NCBI GenBank assembly: GCA_949592205.1 | Contig: CATIUR010000005.1 | Span: 108,001,277 to 108,065,276 of the forward strand | DNA length: 64,000 bases | Direction of reading: 5' to 3' | Source of the DNA: Helichrysum umbraculigerum | Lineage: Eukaryota; Streptophyta; Magnoliopsida; Asterales; Asteraceae | Shown: positions 1 to 12,902 of the stretch, piece after piece | Layout: each line of letters opens with the position of its first letter | How positions within the stretch are numbered: the first letter of the stretch is position 1 | The notes under the pieces: model-generated | What the model saw: only the letters and a program-made list of their open reading frames with translations | Database searches by the model: none | What the model was told of the DNA's origin: nothing | Made by a program: the position numbers and the translations under genes

Positions 1-1790
1 GTTGGTGAAACAAAATTTAAATAACTTAAAACTATTTTATATAGTAGTTATTTACTAGATATATTATGCTAACAATAAAAGTATAACGATAAAGCATAAA
101 CTATTATATGTTTATTATATAACGTAACGTACGCGATAAAAACATACAAAAACAAACCCGACAACCAAAATAATCAAAAATTATATTTTTAAAATTTTGA
201 ATAAAGTATTTGAAATAATACTTCGAAATAGAAAATTTACATGTATTAACCATTAACTAAAACGATTGGAAACGTACATGAAATTAACGGGTTAAATACC
301 TAAAATATTTTTATACCAAAAATATCTGGAGACAAAATCTTATTCATGCCATACTCTCTCGTTGAAAAAGTGAACCCAGCTCCAATTATAATACTCCCTC
401 CAGTACTCGTTTTGTACAAAAACACACACACATGCGACATCAATAATTCACACACCCACTCTCTCATTTCTATCTCTCTCGGCTCAACATATCATCAACA
501 ACAACAGCCTCATAATCATCACCCACCAAAATTGATCATCATCGGTTGTTAGCATTTTAGCAAAGGAAAAAGGAGATCAAGCCACAAGGTTTTCATCATC
601 ATCATCATCATCTTCTGCTCATCACCATCATCATCCCTTGTTCATCGTTTCTTCAAAACATTGTAAGAAACACCAAATTTTTACTTTCATTCTTTCACAA
701 AAATAATTGTTAAAACTTGTTAATGGTTCATGACGTGAAAGATCGAACTCAAAAACGTAGCAAAAACTAAGAAAAATATGAACGCATTCTGTACAACAAA
801 CTTAACTAACTGTACAAAAATAATGACGCGATCGCGTGGTTTAAGGTAAAATCACGTATGAAATGTTACGCGATCGCGTGGTATCTAAAGAAAAACACAC
901 GTATTATAATTAATACGCGATCGCGTGTCGAATCAAACGCGATCGCATGATGATTAAAAGGTTAAAATGCGTTTTGAGTAACAATATGTGATCGCGTATT
1001 CATTTATTATGATTTTGACACGATCGCGTGGACACTAAAAGTAAAACCTTTAGTTGTTAACAATACCCAATTGGGTGAAGTTATATACCCAATTGGGTGA
1101 GCACACAAAAGTACAACCAAAACTAAACAAAAACAAAACTTGTTAAAGCTAACTTTCTGGGGAGATTCTGCTGTGTTGGTAGAAAAATTATATAAAATCG
1201 TACGAGTAAAATTAATGGATGAAACCACTTGGAAAATCTTCGTATTTATGTTAGAAACAACTTTCATGTAGAACATATTTCCTGAAAATACACTAATTGT
1301 TAGATATAAACTGATTTGTGCACAAAGTTCATGAAAACGTATTTTTGAAACAAACTTTGATCACGATTTTATTTAGCAAGTTGTAGACATCTAAAAATCA
1401 TGAAAAATTTACTGGAGGTAGCCAATATATGTAGGAACATTGTGTAAAAACTTCGGAATTTATTGATAAGTTTGACCCCCGAGAACAGACTCGAAAGTAG
1501 GCGAATTGACAGTACCCGATCGGGTAAAAACACAAAAACCAACAATACCCAATTGGGTGAAAATATACACCCGATTGGGTGAAAACACAAACTTGACATT
1601 ACATGATTGGGTGAAATTTTTCACATGATCGCGTATACTAGTTTTCATGGCCGCGTATTACATATTGCTTGGTCGAGTATTTTGTTTTCAAAACTTTACA
1701 CGATCGCGCGTTGTGTTTATGACCGCGTATTTTCCAAATTAATAAACAATACGCGATCGCGTACTTTAGTTCAAATTTCCTACAGAGGTA
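1..1790 (+). mobile_element. Probable partial Ty3-gypsy LTR (element G), host of element A
   Basis: No coding region can be supported. The stretch resembles the LTRs of elements F and E in layout: an AT-rich first part containing GTTGGTGA, a pyrimidine-rich leader near 350-650 (CTCTCTC, CATCACCA-type runs), a donor-like GTAAG at about 662, then a cluster of palindromes from 820 to 1770. Element A is inserted at 1791 and the flanking 5 bases AGGTA (1786-1790) should be its target duplication; the matching copy would lie beyond the right end of the window. Seen: the composition, the palindromes and the abrupt boundary. Inferred: that this is an LTR, from the parallel with F (38205-40420). It could also be another AT-rich repeat. 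Confidence 0.45.
820..1770. repeat. Array of palindromes ACGCGATCGCGT and ACCCAATTGGGT
   Basis: About ten copies or near copies of ACGCGATCGCGT occur (near 829, 868, 920, 938, 990, 1019, 1622, 1697, 1750). About six copies of ACCCAATTGGGT or ACCCGATCGGGT lie in a middle block (near 1064, 1087, 1514, 1545, 1569, 1600). Each unit is a 10-12 bp palindrome, and spacing is irregular, so this is not a satellite. The cluster is downstream of the donor-like GTAAG, as in the LTRs of E and F. Confidence 0.8.
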
Positions 1791-3687
1791 TGTCGTGCCC
1801 CTATCCGTCGGTCGGGTTTCACCCCGAATCGTTGCTCCGACCGCAACAGAGGCGACGAGCAGAGAAGTTTTAAAAAAAATTATATTTTGCTGGGCTCAAA
1901 CTATACAAGCTACCTACCTTGTGGGTAAGGTGGCAAGTATAACTCGAGTGTCGTCCAAAATCGGAACGAATTGAATTGAATTAGAACCTACCAAAGATGA
2001 TTTGACAATAGGATGGGTTTAGAAACAAGGTAGGTATGGGTTTTGGTTTTATCTAATCTAATCTAAAGACATAAATTAAAATGCAGAAAAGTAAACGAGA
2101 ATATAAGCAGCAGGTAGAGAGTGATTGCTGAAACTTCGACGATTAGGGTTTCGGGATGATATCCATTATATTGATGATAGGTGATTACTCTAGTTAAGAA
2201 TCTTCTAAACGGTCGGTGTAAACACTAGGACCCTACGTCTAGGTATAACCCTAAAGCATATGTCACTGAATCCTAGGCTATCCTGATTCTGGTCAGATGG
2301 GACTGTCTTCAGACCCACCTCACCGTCTCTTTTGGAGACCAAGCGACCCTCTAAATGGGGTTAAGGAATAAGTCGACAGTCCACAACACTGACTTTTCTT
2401 AACACCTATGTCTATCCAATTTTAACAGAGTAATACTGGTTGTATGCTGAATAAGTTAAACTATCGGTTAAGTAGAGTTTAGGGGTTTTAAGCATCTGGG
2501 AACACATCCGGCATCCTTGCTTTCATTTCCTAACTCTTGTTTTATCTGTTTAAGTTCTAATACTTCCGTCATGGATTAGACCCTCCTTTGCCATAGGTCG
2601 TTCATCCCTAGGCATGCGTACAATGTATAGTGTCCTTATTTTCCACAGTACTCTAACCCTAGGTATATCTACGGTGTTTTAAAGACCTAATGTATCTTTA
2701 CACAGCTTTATAACCAGAGGTAGGTTAACGGTGTACTATAGCATTTTCACGGCTTAACAAGACCTAGACCCGTGTCTGGAAGGGTTGCTTCCAGGTAATC
2801 CACGGTGAGATAGACCACCGGCATTTCCTTGGCTTCCACGTATTTGTACTCTACCAGTGGTATTTCCAACGCTATACCAAGTATTCTGCCGTATTACGGC
2901 GATCCCACAGTTTCATACAAACAGAAGATAACTGTGTATTCGTAGTTTGGGTTGATCAGATCCTATCCTAAGGCAACAGTCACGTGAGAGACCAGAAAGG
3001 GTGATTAATTAAGTCTACATCCAGGATAAGTCTAAACATGTATGCAGCATAACAAATGCCGATCATATACAAGATATATTAATTAAACATCATCCCTAAT
3101 CCTAACATCTACATTTCAACAATCACATATTAATCTAGCTAATCAGCATGGCAACAATCATAGATCGTACTGAAATAATATGCAAAGTAAACATTATAAC
3201 AGTAAGAAAGTAAGATAATATCACCGGATTAGAAGAGTAATACTGAGGATTACAACATTCTGACTTGAATAACCTTGCTACAGCTTGATTACCCAATTAC
3301 AACTTTCCTCTAGCTCTAACCGCTAACTTATATCTCTCTAGTTCTCCTCTAACTCCTAAGAGTAGTGCTAGGGAGAGAAACTAGAGAGAAAACTAACTAC
3401 AAGAACAATTCTCCTCTAACTCCTAAGAGTAGTGCTAGAGAGAGAATTCTAGAGAGAGAAAGAGAAGTATGTGAAGAATGGTGTGTTTGAAATGTGAAAA
3501 TGGAGTCACTATTTATAGGAGAAGGGTGCAAAATGGATGTTTTAACTGATTTTTGTAGCAACGCCCGTATTTAGACTACCTTGGTGATTTTTGATGATAA
3601 ATGATTGTTTTGAAATGTTTTCACCAGATAATAGTCGAAAAAGTGCGGAAATAAGTACTTAAAAATATGACTTTTTGAGTCACATCA
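1791..3687 (-). repeat. Element A 3' LTR (left copy)
   Basis: It aligns with 35809-38204 from TGTCGTGCCCC to the common segment ending at 3656. It ends with CACATCA. Compared with the right copy it lacks about 530 bp, corresponding to roughly 37542-38073; the break falls after TATAGGAGAA and resumes at GTGCAAAA. Point differences are scattered, consistent with an old insertion. The left copy keeps the terminal TG, whereas the right copy has TA. Confidence 0.9.
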
Positions 3688-6064
3688 AGTATCCCACACT
3701 TAAGCGTTGCTTGTCCTCAAGCAACACTCAGTTGTGTCCCGTGAAAACATTTTATAGATTTTAGGTGAGTTAGAGCACTTCCAAAAAGTTACCACTTTGT
3801 CATATGGGAAAATTATTTAGAGAATATAGGGAAAGCTAAGATGATCCTTTCAGAAATAAGTATTGACTTTCCCAGGCATACTTTCCAAATCTCGTGATCT
3901 TGGAGTATACATGACTATGCGATCTCACTAAAGGTGGTCACTCAATTCACTCAGAGTGTATCGGGTTTCCTATCAATCTAGCACAATCGAAATTGCTCAA
4001 ATAGCCAGTCATGCAGCACTCATCATAATAAGCTTGGTCGAGAATCGGATCTCCACCACTTAGGAAGAGGACGGTGCTAATTATCCCAAGACATTCGAGT
4101 GGGTTGTAATGTTTGTGAGGGTTTATGGGTATGGATAGTGGTGATTTTTGGTTGTAAGGGGGTTGCTTATCTTAGGCATTCTAAGAATCATGAAAAACTT
4201 ATTGTAGAACGGAGAAGATAGCTACTCGTATTTTATTGGATCTTTCTTTGAAAGATTGATACTCTGAAGCACTTAGCTTTAGTTTCTTTACTTTTTCTTT
4301 TCTTTATTTTTTTGCTTTTTATTTTCTTTTCTTTCTTCAGAACTTCTTTGCCAGTGAACTTCCAAGGATATTTTTGCTTTTCTTTCGGAAATCTCTTCTT
4401 TCTTATCACGGACTTCTTCGAGTCTTTTCTTCTGGTGCCAATTTTTCGCACTCTTGATTTTCTAATTTTGGTGAACACGGAGGAGTAGATCAATTCAGAA
4501 AGAGATTCTTTAAGATATTTTTCATAACCTTAGAAATTCCAAGGTAAGTTGTTGGGAATTTGGAAAGAGTGGTTAAAGATATAGGGTTTTGAAGAAACGA
4601 AAGGTTTAGGCTCAAAGGGTTTTCTAGGCGGATCATCGATACTAAAAATGAGTATCGGAAGAGTTTTGGGTTTTAAAAGGTTTGTAAGAATGGGTTAAAT
4701 CCTAAGGAATGTCGAGATCATCTAATTGCGCCTATACCGCGTACGGTACTCTCCAATGTGGTCTTGAAACGTATGTCAGGAACAAGTTCTAATTTAGAGA
4801 TACTAGCATCGGCACACACAAGAAATGAACAATGTAGCATTTAAAATGAATGCTTTTAAGGCTCAAAACCTCACTGCAAATTAGGGTTGGTATGTGCCTA
4901 GCCATGCTCCTTAGATTGTTAATACTTATTTAAGAAATTTCTACCTTAATTTCCCTAATATTCTTGAATAACTAACTCATATTAGAAATGGTTCCTCTTC
5001 GAAAGAAATCGTAACTCAAAAATAGTAGAGCTAATCGGATGATTTGGCTCATACTTTATTATTTTTGTTTAAAAAGTTTTGAAAATTTTGAGGAACATTT
5101 TCTAAGTAAAGCTATTTGGACATTAAAATCTGTAAAACATCTAATTCAAGGTATTCTATACCTGCTATCCCACACTTAGAGGAACATTGTCCCTAATGTT
5201 CTCTTGAGTTAGGATTATATTTAAAAATATAATCCCACACTTAGAGTTTGAACATATAGAAAATGTTTCTCAAGTGTTTGGTTTGGGCTGGAATCCCACA
5301 CTTAGTGATAAGTTTAGGATAGAGTATAGATTACTTTGCATTCCTAAGCTAACAAAATGAATCATGTTATGAAAACGAGGTGAAAGGTAAGAAACTCCCC
5401 AGATGACGATTTAACGTATAGAGGCGAAAGCTGAGAATTCGAAGATCTTCATTAAGAGTGATTCAGCTCCGCATGTCTTTATCTGGTGCACAACGCTTCT
5501 CATTCATGCTTAGCTAAGAGTCGATCCATAATGTAAGTGGAAATTCTTATTAGTGAATTTCACACTTTTGTGATTTAAGATTTGGAGATGATTCTTGCTA
5601 AGATGTATTGGAATGTGGGTTGAGATCCCACACTTAGATTTTTGAAGAGTTTGCAGTGCATGTGTGAGTTTCAGAAGAAGATAGACTAAAGCTCCTCTCC
5701 TGAGATGTGTGTAAGTTCCGTGGTCCGCAGGTGTGTATTCCTTGGTTGTCTGCCTTTTACACCACGGTTCTTTTTCTTGAAAGCTCGTCATCTCATGCGG
5801 GCTCATTTCTCATTCATCACACATTCAATCACTTATTCTAAAATAAAGAAACAAACATACTTAGTAACTACGATAAACATAATAATAAAGCTCAACCATA
5901 TAGGTCGAGAAATATCCCAAAAGTTCAACCAAGTGCAAGATAGAGATCACTGTAATCAATACAATACAAAAGTCAGTGATATGAAATATAAATCACAAGA
6001 TAAGTAGTCTAGAATGGAGGATTCTCTGCTCATCTGGAGGTAGTAATCCTCTCTGAATCAATAT
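3688..6064 (-). other. Element A 3' noncoding region with repeated polypurine-like boxes
   Basis: No believable gene is present. Next to the LTR is the likely polypurine tract (minus sense CTAAGTGTGGGAT type), followed by an inverted repeat TTGCTTG/CAAGCAA at about 3704-3723. Further copies of ATCCCACACTTA lie near 5167, 5231, 5289 and 5622. A second inverted repeat, GAACATT/AATGTTC, lies at about 5183-5202. A T/C-rich stretch at 4235-4450 gives a spurious Lys-rich reading frame on the minus strand. The same ordered blocks recur in B at 10603-12239, so the region is conserved noncoding DNA of this lineage rather than random spacer. Confidence 0.75.
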
Positions 6065-7732
6065 CTACCTGAGGGTCATCGCTGGAAGTGCCATCATATC
6101 ATCATAACCCTGTGCAAGCATGTCCGCAGTGGTAACACCTGCCGTCTGTAACATATCAAGGTAGAGCTGCCTGAGAGTGCTCTCAGTAATAACCTGATCT
6201 GAGAAGATGGGTCCCAAATCCAAGTAAGGGCCGACGCTACCAGTGAACAATGCATCGGTGCCAACGTAGAGTAGATCTGGTCTATATGATGTGCTAGCCT
6301 CTGGATGCTGGTCATGGGTAGGAATGGGTACAGTCGGATGAGGCAATGATGCCTGCTGACGGGCTGGTGATGGTATGTGTACTGAGTAGACTCTGGCTAT
6401 ATCAGATGTGGATCTGTGAGTGGGTAATGGTGCGGAGTAGGTGGTAGGTGTGCGATGGCGTCTATATGGATGTGGTGGCTGAGTGGAGGTATGTGGATGT
6501 GGTGGAGGGAAGGTGGTGTATGGGCGAGTGGTGGCATATGGGTGAGTGGCGGTATGGATAGTGGATGGTGGTGGTGGTCCACATCTGTATAGGAAGTGAT
6601 CAGGCTCAGGGGTACCATGTCTCCTAGCTGTCAGAACCTGCTGATCACGGATAACCTGTAAAGCATGTAATAGATAGTACTGAGTAAGAGGAGTGACCGA
6701 TTCCGTGTGATGCACAACGGCCTGTGTAGGCAGTACTGATGTGTCTGCTCCTTGTGATGTCTCAGGTATCTCTGCTGCAACTGGTCTCTGTGGCTGGGGA
6801 CCAACATCTCTATCCTCTGTAGTCACGCGCTTCCTGGTCATGAAGCATCCAGGAATGGGCTGCCGAGTATGATACCATAAGCACTGTCTCTCAGGTCCCT
6901 CATCAATCATCCTGATCAACTTACAGTACTCTAGATCAAACGGCTGCGAACTAGCGTGATGGGTGTAATCCTCACGATGACCGTCAGTGAGAATCCTCAT
7001 GCCAACTAACAATCTCGTGATAATGGCTCCCATGAATACGTGGTGTTTATCCTATCTCTTCTCCTTCCACAATCTATCCGCGATGAAGTATGCGACATTC
7101 AGGTTCTGCTTCCTTATGATCGCATCCATGAACTTGAGCTCCTCTGATGTAGCAGGTCCAGCATCTCTCTTCCCAAAGATAGTATAGCACAGGAGCTTGT
7201 GAAGAATGTGGTGAACTGGTCGGGTCATGAGTGAAGCTTTCACTCCACTCCTGAAGGTTGTCCCCGTCAATCCTCTCCATATCTCCTTCTGATCCCGTGA
7301 CGGTAAATTGGAGATAGACTAGAAACTGCTGGTGAACCAATCAGAACTGGCCTGTGATTGTGTGTAAAGGCCAAGGTATACCCCGAAATCTCCCACTGTC
7401 ATACGATACTTCTTCCCACGATACCGAAAAGCGATCTTCTTATCAGTGATCTCCAATCTCTCTCGGAACTCGTAAGTCATCATAAACTCAGTGATGACCT
7501 CTCGGTATATAGCCTCATCAATGGAGAAAAGATGGAAAAATGCAGCATGTTCCTTGCCATCTTTATCATACTTAATCAATTCTTCCAATTCATCCCTAAT
7601 ACCCAAGCGTCTCATATCCGGCCACATGATGACTCTGTTTGACCCTAATTATCGTCACATCCATTTCTCAATATCGTCCATATTCTCGGGGGATAAAGCA
7701 AGCTTCCTCAACGAAGGGTTTGATAGATCCAT
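6065..7732 (-). pseudogene. Athila-type ORF (plant retrotransposon ORF-1 family), broken
   Basis: One reading frame runs from the ATG at 7732-7730 down to 6065, about 555 codons. It is interrupted by four in-frame stops: TGA at 7657-7655, TAA at 7651-7649, TAG at 7321-7319 and TAG at 7054-7052. The middle part, with YTIFGKRDAGPATSEELKFM followed by a predicted helical stretch, resembles the Athila ORF-1 / putative plant transposon protein domain from memory of that family. The C-terminal third is Pro/Thr/His-rich low-complexity sequence. The position between the pol position and the 3' LTR is the env-like slot of Athila elements, but I see no clear signal peptide or membrane segment. A splice acceptor-like CAACAG ends directly before the ATG. 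Function of the family is unknown. Confidence 0.75.
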
Positions 7733-8193
7733 CTGTTGACAAGAAAATGAGATGCATAAGTCATAACAAATTGCTAAGTACATTTCCAAATTTTAAAGAA
7801 AAATTGAAAATGTAGGCTTTATTATATGAATAAATCCGCAATTTATTTTAAACTAAACCTAGGCCTAACCAATCCTCAATCCGCAATTTTCGCAACCATA
7901 AGTGTCTAACCTATTCCAAGGGTATTAAAGTAATAATAATGCTAGCATTTAATCTAAGTAAACTCATCATTTCAAACAACTAGCAAATATTCTTACTTTC
8001 ATTCATGGCAACTTAATCTAAGTGAGCATGAGGTTTGTAAAAACCATGTAATTACCTCAAATATATCAAGTAAACCAAAAAGAGCATAAACTAATATATT
8101 CATGCAAATACCATGTGGTTAAAGACACGTATAAACTTATTCAGTTACTTTTGACAATTTTGCAAGATTTAAAGATTTTGATAAATGAATGAT
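7733..8193 (-). other. Element A noncoding DNA upstream of its env-position ORF; left flank of B
   Basis: AT-rich, with no ORF of note. It ends (minus sense) in a pyrimidine-rich stretch and CAACAG immediately before the ORF start at 7732, as an intron would. The last five bases, ATGAT (8189-8193), are the left target-site copy of element B. Confidence 0.6.
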
Positions 8194-10602
8194 TGTTGCG
8201 TCCTGATAGGTCGGTGTCGTTAACGATAACTATCCGGTTACAACAGTGGGTTTTAAATTTATAAGGCTGGGGCCTAGGGTTACTACTATTGCTAATCTAA
8301 GGGCTAGCAAAGGATAAGTATGACCTATGATCGTTCTTCAAAGCACGACGAATTGAAACTAGGGGAATTTAGAAACTTTTATGAATTTAGCTAGGGCGAA
8401 AGAGAGTTGGTTTAGGTTTTGGGTTTTCTATTCTAAGATTAAACTAAATTAAGTCAGAAATGGAGATGGAGGTTACTTCGGGCGTTCAGCAGTTAAAGCG
8501 ATTGTCTACTATGAAGTGGTTCAGGTGATATTAAAGCGTGAAGAGTTCTAATGAGGATAAGTTCATAAGTTAATGTGAGTTATTGCTACAATCCTACTAT
8601 CGGGCTAACGCGGAGGTGTCCGCAATCAGGCAAATAGAATGTCACGTGGGTTGCAGAATATATTAAAACATACACCGAAAGTTCTCTCAAATGCATGTCC
8701 ATATCATCTGACAATTAATCTCGAATCCTAATCCCCAATCTCGATCGTCATAGATGTCCGAATCATGGCACAGTTTGTTGAATAAACAATCTTGTAAACG
8801 GGTTTTACCCTCGTCGGAATAAGTTGGAAGAACTGGTCTAAGCGGTCAGATAAGATGTCATCACTTATTCGTATGAATTATCAACATTACTCAAGTATGC
8901 AACAAGACAGGGGTGATTTATATTACAAATAGAAATTTAAGTAATACATTTGTTAATTGATTCATAACACAACTACCTTCGGTCGTTCTCGACTTCCATA
9001 CGTTTGTACTTTGCCATAAGCATTTCCAGTACTATATCGAAGAACAGTCGAATATGGGCCGTCATGTTATTTCACAATAATTAAGGCTAGGTGTATTTTA
9101 CTAGTACGATAATCCTAAGGCAACAATCAAACAAGAACATGCAATAAGACAATCAAGACAATAGTTAAACCTAAGCATACAAGTGTATTAATTAAATCGA
9201 GGATATTCCGAAAGTTGTCTCAAAAATACCGTCTGTCTGAATTAAATCTTAATCTACCTCTATTCCCATATTCCGTGTCTCTTGGATCCTAATTTGGGTA
9301 GAGAACACCGGCCATGCCGAGTTCAATGATTCAATCAAACATAGTATAACTAAGTGACTTATACCCTATGAGTTAGCTACGTTCATTTTTGGATAAGGTT
9401 TTAGTCACAACATGAGTTGGGCAGATAAACAATAAAGATTCAATTCCTACATCCATTCACGATATAAAGCACTCGCAATCTTATAACATACAACATGATC
9501 ACATATTTAAATCTTTCCTAAACGACTATCATAGCAGACAATTGAGTTATTTAACTAATCATGGCAATTCTAGCATACATATTTAAATTTATTAAAGAAA
9601 GTGCGAACAAAATTAAATATGAAAGATAGATTAAAACCTGATAACGAAATACAATAACTCGTAGCTACAAATGCGTCCCGGAGCACCTCCGTACAAATCT
9701 TCCTTGATTAGTTAATTAGCTAGTCTAATTAACTAAGGAAGTATTACAATAAAGAAAGAAAAGAGTGGATGGTGAGAAAATGTATTACAAAGTGTATTCT
9801 AGGTGTTTTTCAAGGTCTCTTACAAATGAAATCTAAGCCTCCTAGTTATAGGTGAGCTTTGGCTCACATTAGCATCAAGAGGTGCATGTTAGTAAAAGGT
9901 AGCCGAAAGGGTGCACCGGGTACTGTACAACAGGAAAAGTAGGCGCACCGGGTACTGTACAACACGAAAAGTAGGCGCACCAGGTATTAAAAGTTGCCAA
10001 AAACGGAAACCGAGGCAGGTACAGGGTGGCCGGCGGCGGCCTTGGTGTGGCCGGCAGCGGTGGTGTGGTGGCCGGCGGCGGGTGGCCCACCCCCGCCCCG
10101 GTTCGCCGTCTTTTGCTTCATTTCTCGATTCGTACGTGTTTTTTCGTTAAGCGTCCGTTTGCGCCGATTCTTTTTTTGTTGGATTCGTAATTCAAAATTG
10201 AAGATTTTGACATAAGATAGGCCCTAAAATGAGGTCCTTAACTCCAGATATCGCGTACGAATCATTTGGATCTTCCGGCGGGCGTAGAATCTTCGTTTTT
10301 TGTCCGTTTTAGTTGATTCTTCTTCTGTTGGATTCGTATTTAAAAAAAAAACATCTTGGATAGAATGGATGTTGGTGAAGGGTACTTTAGTCTTGAAATC
10401 TCATTTTGATGCCTTGAATCTTCAAACGTGTGTGGAATCTTCGTTTCTCGGCCGTTTTGCTTGATTTTTATTGTGCAACCTTCGTTTTGGTCTTCTTAAC
10501 ATATTATCACTGATTTGTGCATTGTTTGAGTCCAAATGCCAAGTATTGCTCCAGAATGAGAGAGATATCGGTAGTAAAAACGTGACTTTTTACACGATAT
10601 CA
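8194..10602 (-). repeat. Element B 3' LTR (left copy)
   Basis: 2409 bp, aligned end to end with 17976-20386. The outer half is AT-rich. Around 9913-10095 it holds a 32-bp tandem repeat with GTACTGTAC palindromes followed by a GC-rich GGCCGGCGGCGG-type stretch. The distal part (10110-10500) matches the A LTR in outline (repeated TTGGATTCG and CTTCGTTT phrases), which shows common ancestry of the A and B LTRs. Confidence 0.93.
9913..9990. repeat. 32-bp tandem repeat (2.5 copies) in the B LTR
   Basis: Units start at 9913, 9945 and 9977; the third is partial. Each full unit contains GCACCGGGTACTGTACAAC followed by GAAAAGTAGGC. The other LTR carries the same units starting at 19696, 19728 and 19760. 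GTACTGTAC is self-complementary apart from its centre. Confidence 0.85.
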
Positions 10603-12239
10603 AGTATCCCACACTTAGAGTTTTGCTTGTCCTCAAGCAAACCTTGAGCAAGTTGTGAAAGGCTGAAAGGGTGTCTTCATATTCCGGAGAACTTTGATTC
10701 CTGCAGGTTTGGTAGAAAGATTTCGGATGAGGTTCCATCCCTTGATGTTCCCTCAAACTTTTGGTTCTAACAAGCTTTCTTTTCAATCTTCATAATGTAA
10801 GATATACATGACTAGGGCCCTCACAGGTGGTCACTCAATTCACTCAAGTGTATCGGGTTTCCTAACTTCAAATTCACTCAGGGGCCAGTCATGTAGCTCC
10901 TCCGTTGTCATAAGCTTGATCGAGAATCAAATCTATAATACCTAATTGAGGACGGTGCTAATTATCCCTAGACATTCGCAAAAGGGTGAAGATGATGTAT
11001 GGAACAAGAGTTTTGGTAGATGGTTTAATTTGGGGGTTTAATATAGCCTAAGAGTTATGACTTGCCTTGGATGTTTTAGATGATACCTCTTTTTTAGCTT
11101 TTTCTTCTTTGAAGAACTTTTCCCTCGGCTTTAAATGATCCTTGGGTTTTTAGCTCTTTGATTTCTTTGGCAGCTTTGTTCGTGCTTTCTTTGGAATCCT
11201 TTCATGGATGATATTCTTTTCCCTTCGGGATTCCTTCTAGAAGTATGTTTCTTACAGTGATGTTGCTGACATAACAGAAACTTAGGCTATGGCCAAGAGA
11301 TGTAAAGAAAGGATTGGTTCTTGAAGTGAGTATCTGAAACGAAAAGGCTAAGGCTCAACAGGTTTTCTAAATGATCTTCAATGCCGAAAATGGACATTGG
11401 CAGGGTTAGGCTTGAAAACGGGGGCTTTACGAGAGGGTTTTGTCCTAGGGAATGTCAAAATCCTCTAATTGCACCTTCGTCACGTATGACGCTAATTTTT
11501 GTAATTTTGAAATGCATTCTCCGAACAAGTTCTATCTTGAGAAGGCATATAACGGCACACTCACAAACGAAAAAGTGAAGCATTAAATGTGAATGCTTTT
11601 ATATGGCTCAAGATTCCTCACTCATTTTTGGTGGTTTTGTGCCTAGTCATGCGATTGCTTGTTTGAAACTTAGTTTGAAAGTTATCAAAGAGTTTTGCTC
11701 GTCGTGGTCAATTTGCCAAGCCTTTTGAATTTTTGTTGACCGAAAAATACCCTTTTTGGGCTTCCCATGATTAAAAATTTTGAAAATTTTGCTAAAAATA
11801 TGAGTTTGTTAAAAAGTTTGATCAAAAGTTTATGTTGCAATACAGTAGTGAATACTACTGCTATCCCACACTTAAAAGAACATTGTCCCTAATGTTCTCT
11901 ATTTCTAAGTTAGGTTAATCCCACACTTAGATTTTCAATACGGGTCAATATTTTCAAAGTTATTCTCTATTTGTGAGTAATAATCCCACACTTAGAGTTT
12001 TTCTTAAATTTTTTGTGTGGTTCAAGCAAAGTAAGGTTAGAAGAGACACTTCCTTGTGATGCGTGTGATGCCACTGGATTTAATGGACCAGGTTCACGTG
12101 TGTGAATTCGCTGGAAATGGACCAGGCTCATTAAAAATGAACTTGTTCCATAAATCCTACTCCAAATTCTGCATAGTACACACCCTTAGTAAAACACAAA
12201 TGTTAACACATGTCAATACATAAATAAAACTAAAAATGG
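10603..12239 (-). other. Element B 3' noncoding region with polypurine-like boxes and hairpins
   Basis: It starts next to the LTR with AGTATCCCACACTTAG (the minus-strand polypurine tract) and an inverted repeat TTGCTTG/CAAGCAA at about 10622-10640. Further copies of ATCCCACACTTA occur near 11863, 11919 and 11983. The GAACATT/AATGTTC inverted repeat is at about 11878-11899. The phrase GGTGGTCACTCAATTCACTC is shared with element A near 3934. No gene is supported. Confidence 0.75.
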
Positions 12240-12902
12240 CTAATCCATGTCAGCATAGAGTGCCTCCCAGTCAGTGAAGTCATCATCCATAAAGATCATG
12301 TTTTCCACGATCGATGTAGGAGATGCTGACTCCTCGATGGTGTACACAGGTGATGCAACATCACTCTCTGGATCCTGGATCCAAGCGTCCACTACAGAAG
12401 CTTCTTCCTCTAGTGGGGCCATAAAAGTGGGGTGGTCCTACGCAGTCAAGCTCCAAGATGGGAATAAATCCCATGGTGGAATGTGCGGAGCGGGATCAGG
12501 TCCCATCTGAAAGGAGCACACAGGTGTAGAGGTAAGGCCCAGGGTAGTACGGATCTCAGAGATGGCGGTGTGCTGGACCTCAAGGGCTCTCAGTATAGAC
12601 CAAGTGACAGCAGGGTGCGCAGTAGTAACCCCATGCTTAAATATGGGTACTCTAGAGGTCCCTGCGGTCTGTCCCGCTGGTTGGTGAGATGGCGGTAACC
12701 TAAAATGGATGGGACGTAACAGGAATGACTCCTGAACGTACACTTCCATCAAGTCTGCCGAAATCTCATCCAGACTAGGGGATGGTGACTAGGATCCCCT
12801 GACAGTCCTCATGCTACTGCCCAGTGATGAACTCCGAGAGTGATGCATGGTACACGAGCGTCTCTGACTGGGGGCTCGTGCTCTGTCTGACGGCAAACTC
12901 AT
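12240..12902 (-). pseudogene. Small ORF in the env-like position of element B, function unknown
   Basis: A single frame runs from the ATG at 12902-12900 to a stop at 12240, about 220 codons. It is interrupted by TAG at 12791-12789 and TAG at 12440-12438. The N-terminal part is Ser/Arg-rich and the C-terminal part is acidic with several Trp. A 3' splice-site-like TTTATATTTTGCAG ends one base before the ATG. The location matches the broken Athila-type ORF of element A, but I cannot align the proteins convincingly, so it may be a shortened, diverged relative or an unrelated ORF. No known domain recognised. Confidence 0.5.

Noticed and set aside
346..552. 68-codon ORF on the plus strand in region G
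   Set aside because: Low-complexity His/Ser/Ile content within an LTR-like leader; no domain and no homologue in the window.
4233..4493. 86-codon Lys-rich ORF on the minus strand
   Set aside because: Product of a T/C-rich noncoding tract of element A; composition explains it.
9875..10215. Pro/Gly-rich ORFs in the B LTR (also 19658-19999)
   Set aside because: They translate the GC-rich repeat, lie in overlapping frames on both strands and are in LTRs.
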